From Armatimonadetes bacterium UBA5352 (lineage in GTDB: Bacteria > Armatimonadota > Zipacnadia > Zipacnadales > UBA5352): a stretch of 14,220 nucleotides of DNA. Shown here one piece after another: positions 7,913 to 13,044 of the stretch (position 1 is its first letter; each line of letters begins with the position of its first letter). The notes under the pieces were generated by a model that was given only the letters and a program-made list of their open reading frames with translations, searched no databases and was not told the DNA's origin. Location: positions 97,162 through 111,381 of the forward strand of contig DHPY01000067.1 in the NCBI GenBank assembly GCA_002411015.1, given 5' to 3'. Position numbers and translations under genes: made by a program.

Positions 7913-8680
7913 ATGGCCTCCGAGCCGCTGGTGGATCTCCGCGACGTCTGGAAGTGCTATCGCAGGCACCACGACCGCCCTGCGCGCCTGAAAGACGCAT
8001 TTCTCGCGCGATTCCTCGGCCATGTGCACCAGGTCGAGCAGGCGTGGGCGGTCAGTGACTTCAGCATGCGCGTGGAGCCGGGCGAGATCGTGGGCCTCAT
8101 CGGCCCGAACGGCTGCGGCAAGACCACGGTGCTCTCCATCATCGCGGGGGTGCTGCGGGCAACGCACGGTGAGGTGCGTGTGAACGGGCGCGTCTGCCCA
8201 ATGCTGCAGGCGGGAGCGGGTTTCCACGCCGACCTGACGGGCCTTGAGAACATCTACCTCTCCGGCGCGATCCTCGGCATGGACCGCGGTGAGATCGACC
8301 GGAGCCTGAGCCATATCATCGCGTGGGCCGATGCTGAGAAGTGGGCGGACACGCCTGTGCGCACCTACTCCTCCGGAATGCTCATGCGCCTCGGGTTCTC
8401 GGTGGCCGCGCACATGCGCCCGGATGTGCTGATCGTGGACGAGATCCTCGCGACCGGCGACGAGGCATTCCGTTCGAAGGTCCGACACCGGCTCCGGGAG
8501 GAGGCGCAGCGAGGAAGGATCGTGCTCTTCGTTTCGCACTACATGGAGGATATCCGGATGCTCTGCGAGCGGGTAATCTGGATGGAGAGTGGCTCCATCC
8601 ACCTCGCAGGCCCGACCCGCCCGGTTGTCGAACAGTATATCGCCGAGGGACGTGCGCCGGAGATTCGCGACGAGGGTTGA
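7913..8680 (+). CDS. wzt: Polysaccharide ABC transporter ATPase (Wzt-like, no C-terminal carbohydrate-binding domain)
   Basis: The protein has 255 residues. Walker A GPNGCGKT is at 64-71, Q-loop Q99, signature YSSGM at 152-156 (the degenerate form usual in Wzt/TagH/KpsT ATPases), Walker B VLIVDE at 172-177 then ILATGD, and the switch His in VSHY at 209. An N-terminal insert before Walker A (KDAFLARFLGH) is typical of this subfamily. The sequence ends about 45 residues after the His switch, so it lacks the carbohydrate-binding extension that makes O8/O9a Wzt about 400-430 residues. It resembles the short Wzt/KpsT class, which does not require a specific chain cap. GGAGGTG is six bases before the ATG, which directly abuts the permease stop. 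Confidence 0.9.
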   Translation: MASEPLVDLRDVWKCYRRHHDRPARLKDAFLARFLGHVHQVEQAWAVSDFSMRVEPGEIVGLIGPNGCGKTTVLSIIAGVLRATHGEVRVNGRVCPMLQAGAGFHADLTGLENIYLSGAILGMDRGEIDRSLSHIIAWADAEKWADTPVRTYSSGMLMRLGFSVAAHMRPDVLIVDEILATGDEAFRSKVRHRLREEAQRGRIVLFVSHYMEDIRMLCERVIWMESGSIHLAGPTRPVVEQYIAEGRAPEIRDEG

Positions 8681-8683
8681 GCG

Positions 8684-9727
8684 ATGCCAGGGCGGGCAGC
8701 CTGGGTGATGATGGCGATAATGATCTCCTGCACGCTTTCGGGCGCCCAGGGAAATGGCTTCGTGCCAGCGGAAAGCCCCCCTCCCCCACCTCCCGCTCCC
8801 GATCCACTTGCGGTCTGTCCCCCTCCGGCGGGCTCCTGCGCTGAGGACGTCATCGCCCATGTGCTGACCGATCCGATCGGGGCGTGGCAGCGGCTGGACT
8901 CGCCTGTCGCCGGTGACCCGGCGCTTTTGAGCGCGATTCCGTCGGCGGCGCAGGAGCTACTTCAGACCTACAGTCCCGTCTGCGGCGCGCAGGCGGCCTA
9001 CCGGAACACCGCCGGGCCCGGTGAGGCCGAGATCGCCATGCTCGCCTTCGGCAGCGTGCTGGATGCCCTGGGCTTCTATGCCGCGCAGCGGACGCAGGAT
9101 GCCGAGCAGGTGCTGCTGACCTCTGCCGCGTACCGTGACGCAGGGGTGCTGCATGTGCATTCGGGATGGTACTACCTGCGCGTGGAGGCAGTCGGTGGAC
9201 CGCCTGTCGAGAAGGACGCGCTCCCTGCGGATCAGTACCTGGCGTCACGGCTTGAGGTGCGCCTGCCCCAGCAGCTCCAACTCCCGCGGGTCCTGCGGAT
9301 CATGCCGCGCGGATGGGTGACGCCGATGACCGTCGGCTACGCGCCGACCGAGTCACTGGGTGGCGAGCTGCGGCCGATGGCGGCGATGACTGAGGCGCTT
9401 GTCGGAGAGGCCGATGTGCGGGTGCAGGTGATGGAAGCGCGTGATCTCGCGGAGGCGCGCGTGTGGTACACGCGACTGCTCGAGGTGGCGCTGGAAGAGG
9501 GCGAGGTGCGTGAGGCGGCGGACCTCGGAGTGGAAGGCTACTTCACCGCCAACGGTGGCCGCAGGGCAGGGATGCTTCAGGATCAGTTCGTGGCGCACCT
9601 GTGGACGAACGGGACACGGTTGGAGGCGGAAGCGATCATGCGGCTGGTGGGCACCGCCATCCGCATCACCAGGCCACTGCCAGGCGATGAGGAGCGGGAA
9701 TGCCCTCCCATGCCGCAGATCGAGTGA
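8684..9727 (+). CDS. Secreted DUF6599-like protein in the export operon
   Basis: The protein has 347 residues. Residues 1-23 form a signal peptide (hydrophobic VMMAIMISCTL). MISC at 13-16 is a poor lipobox, so lipoprotein status is possible but not assured. A proline-rich linker with a run of six Pro follows (32-37), then CPPPAGSC (45-52). The middle has GAQAAYRN ... AEIAMLAFGSVLDALGFYAA ... GWYYLRVEA, which resembles DUF6599: a strand, the 'dA.G.ya..R' turn, then a strand with G.YY.rV. DUF6599 has no known function. The last 100 residues are helical and polar, without a family I recognise. The ATG is three bases after the ATPase stop, with GAGGG seven bases upstream, so it is very likely cotranscribed with wzm/wzt. 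It could be an envelope accessory of the exporter. Confidence 0.6.
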   Translation: MPGRAAWVMMAIMISCTLSGAQGNGFVPAESPPPPPPAPDPLAVCPPPAGSCAEDVIAHVLTDPIGAWQRLDSPVAGDPALLSAIPSAAQELLQTYSPVCGAQAAYRNTAGPGEAEIAMLAFGSVLDALGFYAAQRTQDAEQVLLTSAAYRDAGVLHVHSGWYYLRVEAVGGPPVEKDALPADQYLASRLEVRLPQQLQLPRVLRIMPRGWVTPMTVGYAPTESLGGELRPMAAMTEALVGEADVRVQVMEARDLAEARVWYTRLLEVALEEGEVREAADLGVEGYFTANGGRRAGMLQDQFVAHLWTNGTRLEAEAIMRLVGTAIRITRPLPGDEERECPPMPQIE

Positions 9728-9744
9728 GCCGAGCCGTTGTTATC

Positions 9745-10026
9745 CTACTTCTTCCCCGGGGCCTCGATCTCGCTCATGCTGCCGAGTGCCGCCAGGGCCC
9801 TGCGCGCTGCCAGCGGCGCACCCCGGTCCCACGGGGGCCCCGCCTTTGCACGCGTGTCGAGGTACCGGATGGTCTCTTCGGGTGTTCCGACGAGTCCGTT
9901 CGCCGCCTCCGCGAGGTTCCTGAACCGGAGCGCTACACGGTTGGTGTAGGGCTCCCACAGCACACGGAAAGTCTGGAAGTGATCATCGGGGCCTGGGATG
10001 TGATCGTAAACGACACGATGCGACAT
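9745..10026 (-). CDS. Small protein of unknown function
   Basis: The protein has 93 residues, MSHRVVYDHIPGPDDHFQTF onward, with no signal peptide or membrane segment. The first 30 residues look beta-rich and aromatic, residues 34-60 are helix-like (RFRNLAEAANG ... PEETIRYLDTR), and the tail is Ala-rich ending PGKK. I do not recognise the family. Support for coding: two stacked Shine-Dalgarno sequences (GGGAGGT and GGAGGG) just before the ATG, a protein-like mixed composition, and no competing plus-strand gene with a good start here. A TTG start at 10050 would add eight Gly-rich residues translated from the Shine-Dalgarno and is less likely. It converges on the DUF6599-like gene with 17 bp between stops and has its own transcription unit. 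Confidence 0.6.
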   Translation of the reverse strand: MSHRVVYDHIPGPDDHFQTFRVLWEPYTNRVALRFRNLAEAANGLVGTPEETIRYLDTRAKAGPPWDRGAPLAARRALAALGSMSEIEAPGKK

Positions 10027-10029
10027 CGT

Positions 10030-10042
10030 CCCTCCACCTCCC
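10030..10042 (-). promoter_or_regulatory. Double Shine-Dalgarno for the 93-residue gene
   Basis: Read on the minus strand, GGGAGGTGGAGGG precedes the ATG at 10026. The two GGAGG cores lie ten and four bases from the start codon. This is the main evidence that the small gene is real. Confidence 0.6.
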
Positions 10043-10204
10043 ATCACCAAACATTCCGGATCATCAGTCGGTCGCCGATGACCGGGCTACAGCCCATGTA
10101 TACCCATGTCTGCGAGTCTAACACACGGTTCTTTCGGGAGCAATGCGTCTTCACTATTGATTACGTCAAACTACTGTATACGTGCTTGGGACTATTTGCG
10201 TGCT

Positions 10205-10209
10205 GGAGG
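10205..10209 (+). promoter_or_regulatory. Shine-Dalgarno fixing the PHP-like gene start
   Basis: GGAGG lies five bases before ATG 10215, so that codon is preferred over the in-frame GTG at 10182. Confidence 0.7.
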
Positions 10210-10214
10210 CAGCC

Positions 10215-11993
10215 ATGCTGAGTATGAAGCCGGACGGTGGGGGGCGAAGGACCGACGAGGAGATTCGCGCTGAGGTGCTGCGCCGCTACCGCGCCGACCT
10301 CGTTGAGGGATTCGGGGAGATCTCCGAATGGGGCCGTGCCCATCGTGAACGCGACCGGGTCGCCTCCTTCACCGATGCGCGTTCGGCTTACTACATCCAT
10401 CAGAGCGGTCGCGACCACCTGCAGCTCTCCACCGCTCAAGTGCCTGCCGGAAGCGGCGCCGAGTGGGTGATCCTCGTCTTCTCCGTCGGCATGGGCATGG
10501 GCTCGATCTTCCCTCAGCCCTCCGGACGCTTTGAGATGAGCCTCACCACGCCTGGTCGGCCCCGCGTGGGCCTGCTCTCGTTCTGCGTCACCGGTGAGAG
10601 TCGCGTGTGGCGCAGCGGCGAGGTGACGCTGGCCTACGATGTCCGGCGCCGCGAGCACGCCGCCGGCAACTGCCCGCTGAAACTTGACGCGCACATCATC
10701 GAGGAGAGCGATGCAAGCTACGGCATCATGACGCTGCGGGTGCCGAAGAGCATGGTCGCCAAGGGCCAGCCTGCGCGCATCGACATCGTCCCGTTCAACC
10801 GCCAGCCATCGCAGCGGTGGTTCAAGGTAGACGTGGACATGTTCGCGCGACCGATCCTCAAGTCGCACATCGATCCTGCAGTGGAGGCGTGCATGGCTGC
10901 CCCTGCGCCCCCCGAGATCGGCGACTGGAAGGTCTACTTCGGCGACATCCACGGGCATTCAGGCGAGGAACGCGGCTCCGGGCGCAGTTGCGGCGTCGGC
11001 ACGCTTGATGAGAACTACGCCTACGGCCGCGATGTCGCGGGGCTCGACTTCATCGGCATCGCGGACCACGACTGGCAGATCAAGGACCAGGATGACTGGA
11101 ACGGCCGTATGGAGCAGATGGACCGGTGGGATGAGCCGGGGCGCTTCGTAGTAATCCCGACATATGAGTGGACCTCGGCGAAGTATGGGCACCGTAACGT
11201 CTACTATCGCGACACGGGATGGCCCTACTTTGACAACAATCCGGGGCACGGTCACAACGCCATCGGCCCGGAGAGCCGCTCGCCCGCAGACCTCTGGGCC
11301 TCACTCAGGGAGTCCGGGGCGCGGGCGCTGACGATCGCGCACCACCCATCGGTAGGCTTCTTCCCGGTGGACTGGTCCTACATGGACCCGGAGTTTGATC
11401 GCCTGGTGGAGGTGTACTCCACCTGGGGGAATTCTGAGTACTTCGGAGCCCCTCATGCCGGGACCGCGTCGGATCGCCTGCCGGGCCTGGGCCCGCTTGA
11501 TGCGCTGCTGCGCGGCCATCGCCTCGGCCTCATGGCCTCCAGTGACGGGCACGACGGCAACCCGGGCAACGCGCAGTGGAGCAATCGCCAGCCGCACATC
11601 CACCACCGCCTCGGGAGCGGCTTCATTGCGGTGCTGGCGGAGGAACTCACGCGCGAATCTGTCTGGGATGCCATGTACGCCCGCCGCTGCTACGCCACCA
11701 CCGGCACGCGCATCGTGATGGACTTCCGCGTGAACGGCTCCATCATGGGCAGCGAGGTCGAGCGCCCCGAAGGCGGCACAAACCTAATCGAGGCCACCGT
11801 CACAGGCACTGCGCCCCTCGAGCGCCTGGAGCTCGTGCGCGATGGCGAGACGATCTGCGAGAAGAGCTGCCGCGGGATGACGCAGGGGCTGTCTCTCGAG
11901 GATGTCTGCCCCGAGCAGCCCAGCTTCTACTATCTGCGAGTCTTCCAGAGCGACGGCGAGATGGCCTGGTCGAGCCCGGTGTGGGTCGGGTGA
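10215..11993 (+). CDS. PHP-superfamily metallohydrolase-like protein (DUF3604-type)
   Basis: The protein has 592 residues and no signal peptide. The N-terminal 230 residues form a beta-rich region. A metal site of the PHP type is then readable: GDIHGHS (H246, H248), IADHD (D284, H285), PTYEW (E318), IAHHPS (H376, H377), and SSDGHDG (D444 and H446, the DxH motif). The C-terminal 90 residues are a beta domain with GTAPLERLELVRDGE and FYYLRVFQSDGEMAWSSPVW, a tail I associate with DUF3604/PHP-like proteins of environmental bacteria. Members are presumed phosphoesterases or other hydrolases, but the substrate is unknown. It stands alone, divergent from the 93-residue gene (188 bp between starts). 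Lack of a signal peptide is notable because the flanking beta domains look like those of extracellular enzymes. Fold confidence is good; function is open. Confidence 0.75.
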   Translation: MLSMKPDGGGRRTDEEIRAEVLRRYRADLVEGFGEISEWGRAHRERDRVASFTDARSAYYIHQSGRDHLQLSTAQVPAGSGAEWVILVFSVGMGMGSIFPQPSGRFEMSLTTPGRPRVGLLSFCVTGESRVWRSGEVTLAYDVRRREHAAGNCPLKLDAHIIEESDASYGIMTLRVPKSMVAKGQPARIDIVPFNRQPSQRWFKVDVDMFARPILKSHIDPAVEACMAAPAPPEIGDWKVYFGDIHGHSGEERGSGRSCGVGTLDENYAYGRDVAGLDFIGIADHDWQIKDQDDWNGRMEQMDRWDEPGRFVVIPTYEWTSAKYGHRNVYYRDTGWPYFDNNPGHGHNAIGPESRSPADLWASLRESGARALTIAHHPSVGFFPVDWSYMDPEFDRLVEVYSTWGNSEYFGAPHAGTASDRLPGLGPLDALLRGHRLGLMASSDGHDGNPGNAQWSNRQPHIHHRLGSGFIAVLAEELTRESVWDAMYARRCYATTGTRIVMDFRVNGSIMGSEVERPEGGTNLIEATVTGTAPLERLELVRDGETICEKSCRGMTQGLSLEDVCPEQPSFYYLRVFQSDGEMAWSSPVWVG

Positions 11994-12011
11994 GCCGCCT
12001 GCGGATGCGGC
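11994..12011 (+). other. Short GC stem-loop after the PHP-like gene
   Basis: GCCGC (11994-11998) and GCGGC (12007-12011) form a five-bp stem with an eight-base loop directly after the stop codon. There is no T-tract; it is a weak terminator candidate only. Confidence 0.25.
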
Positions 12012-12038
12012 GATAGGTACCGAGCCTGCCGCCGCCGG

Positions 12039-12128
12039 TGTACGACAGGAGCGTATGTCCTACACTGACAGGCGAGGCGTATGTCCTACACTGACAGGCG
12101 AGGCGTATGTCCTACACTGACAGGCGAG
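12039..12128. repeat. Array of three perfect 26-bp tandem repeats with a degenerate inverted/partial copy
   Basis: Identical 26-bp units occupy 12051-12076, 12077-12102 and 12103-12128; each contains TGTCCTACACTGACAGG, itself with short inverted ends TGTC/GACA. Just upstream, TGTACGACA (12039-12047) matches the reverse complement of TGTCCTACA (12056-12064) at eight of nine positions, and GACAGGA running into GCGTATG also looks like a shortened fourth unit. The period is not a multiple of three, so copy number changes would shift any reading frame. The array sits at the broken 3' end of the minus-strand carbohydrate-binding-like gene. Possible origins are a remnant of a mobile-element end with multiple terminal repeats, a regulator-binding array, or simple slippage expansion. 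No transposase is nearby. Confidence 0.9.
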
Positions 12129-12533
12129 GGCGCGCTCGCCGAGCTGCAGCATGATCGGGTAGGCGCCAAGCGCCCAGTCGCCGCGTGTGAGGCCCTTGCC
12201 CTCGGCGTCAGCGGTGCCGCCGCCGATGCGAAGCTGTCCGCCTGCCGGGTCGCGCTTGATCTTCACGGAGATCCGGTAGAGAGTGCGCGGCTCGATCGGC
12301 ACATTCGGGCCAACCACGGCGAAGTGGTACTGCAGCTCCCTGCACTCCATCCTTAGGACATGGCTGCCGCTCGGCGCATCGTCCATCTCGACCACGCGGC
12401 GTTGTTCGTTGAAGCCCCAGCCGCCGGAGTCGGTGGCCTCGAAGTCCCCGTTCGGCACGAGGTTCGGACCAAGATCCTGCCCCCATGCAACGGTTGCGGC
12501 GAACAGAACGGTGACTGCGACGCATGCCCGCAC
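12060..12533 (-). pseudogene. Truncated secreted carbohydrate-binding-like protein
   Basis: The frame encodes 157 residues from GTG 12533. Residues 1-19 form a signal peptide (VAVTVLFAATVAWGQ). Then comes NLVPNGDFEATDSGGWGF, the hallmark opening of CBM4/9-type jelly-roll domains, followed by strands SGSHVLRM, YHFAVVGPNVPIEPRTLYRI and a GGQLRIGGG turn. A complete domain of this kind runs about 130-150 residues and ends in a 'vDDV.l' strand. Here native-looking sequence stops near residue 134 (LQLGERA) and the remaining residues are translated 26-bp repeats, whose GTAGGA supplies the stop. So the gene has lost its 3' end, and probably a catalytic or further domain. AGGGAG (12544-12549) serves GTG 12533 with ten bases between; GTG 12542 is possible but only one base from it. 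It may still make a short secreted protein. Confidence 0.6.
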
Positions 12534-12595
12534 TCCGATCACTCTCCCTGGGCGGCATGTTCGCCTGTCCTCGCGTGCTCAGCTGGAAGAGGCGG

Positions 12596-12624
12596 TTGAC
12601 AACGGTTGCGTATTTCGCTATTAT
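12596..12624 (+). promoter_or_regulatory. Sigma-70-type promoter of arsR-arsP
   Basis: TTGACA (12596-12601) and TATTAT (12619-12624) are separated by exactly 17 bp: a perfect -35 and a five-of-six -10. The predicted start of transcription near 12631 leaves a short leader with GGAGG at 12646. Confidence 0.8.
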
Positions 12625-12637
12625 GCTAAAGGCGCAA
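12600..12637. promoter_or_regulatory. Candidate ArsR operator dyads
   Basis: CAAC-G-GTTG (12600-12608) is a small palindrome overlapping the -35, and TTGCG (12606-12610) is inverted as CGCAA (12633-12637), bracketing the -10 and start site. ArsR/SmtB repressors commonly bind dyads overlapping their own promoter. Neither dyad matches a known consensus that I can cite. Confidence 0.35.
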
Positions 12638-12645
12638 GAAATAAC

Positions 12646-12650
12646 GGAGG
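12646..12650 (+). promoter_or_regulatory. Shine-Dalgarno of arsR
   Basis: GGAGG is eleven bases before GTG 12662. Its last base is also the first base of the in-frame GTG 12650, which therefore cannot use it. CTG 12656 would have ideal spacing but is a rare start. Confidence 0.6.
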
Positions 12651-12661
12651 TGACTCTGGCA

Positions 12662-12964
12662 GTGTATGAGGCACGGGCTGAGGTCATGAAGGCGCTCGCG
12701 CATCCCTCTCGGCTGATGATGCTGGATGCGCTGGCGGAGAAGGAGATGTGCGTCTGCGAGTTGCGGGAGATCGTGGGCAGCAGCATGCCGACGGTCTCGC
12801 GGCATCTCGCTCAGATGAGGAACGCCGGGATTGTGGACAGCCGGCGGGATGGCAACCAGATCTACTACCGGCTCGTGGTGCCCTGTGTGCTGAGGATGTT
12901 CTCGTGCATTGATGCGGTATTGCACAGCGAGGCCGAGCGTACAGCCAACGCGCTCGCGCGATAG
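12662..12964 (+). CDS. arsR: ArsR/SmtB-family metalloid-sensing repressor
   Basis: The protein has 100 residues and is a winged helix-turn-helix repressor. HPSRLMMLDALAEKEMCVCE (14-33) carries C30-V-C32, the arsenic-binding pair of the E. coli-type ArsR alpha-3 site (ELCVCDL). The third Cys of that motif is Arg here (R35), so As(III) would be held by two Cys or by two plus C75/C82 from elsewhere. The recognition helix is SMPTVSRHLAQMRNAGIVDS (41-60) and the wing RRDGNQIYYRL (61-71). It would repress its own promoter until metalloid binds. Start choice: ATG 12623 lies upstream of the predicted transcription start, so GTG 12662 is preferred; in-frame CTG 12656 or ATG 12686 are alternatives. It is followed by the permease gene after 80 bp. 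Confidence 0.88.
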   Translation: MYEARAEVMKALAHPSRLMMLDALAEKEMCVCELREIVGSSMPTVSRHLAQMRNAGIVDSRRDGNQIYYRLVVPCVLRMFSCIDAVLHSEAERTANALAR

Positions 12965-12986
12965 TGGTCCGCTACCCACGCAACCA

Positions 12987-12999
12987 GCCTGCTGCAGGC
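12987..12999. promoter_or_regulatory. 13-bp palindrome between arsR and arsP
   Basis: GCCTGC (12987-12992) and GCAGGC (12994-12999) are perfect inverted arms around one T. It could be a second operator or a small hairpin modulating expression of the permease. Chance is not excluded in GC-rich DNA. Confidence 0.3.
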
Positions 13000-13044
13000 A
13001 CACGCGGCCATCGCATCGCGCACTGAAGGGGAGTATTGAGGTCC

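Noticed and set aside
7385..8860. A 491-codon open frame on the minus strand across wzm, wzt and the next gene
   Set aside because: It is antisense to two genes with clear catalytic or family motifs. Its translation is rich in His, Arg and Asp without hydrophobic core pattern, as expected for a shadow frame in GC-rich DNA.
10086..10096. GGGCTACAGCCC-like small hairpin as terminator or regulatory RNA
   Set aside because: The stem is only four to five bp with a tiny loop and no T-tract; this is expected by chance.
10161..10958. A 265-codon minus-strand frame opposite the PHP-like gene
   Set aside because: The plus frame has a Shine-Dalgarno and a continuous set of metal-ligand motifs. The minus frame is acidic/Arg-rich and featureless.
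12051..12128. Tandem repeats considered as a CRISPR array
   Set aside because: The units abut with no spacers and the period is 26 bp, so this is a simple tandem array, not repeat-spacer structure.
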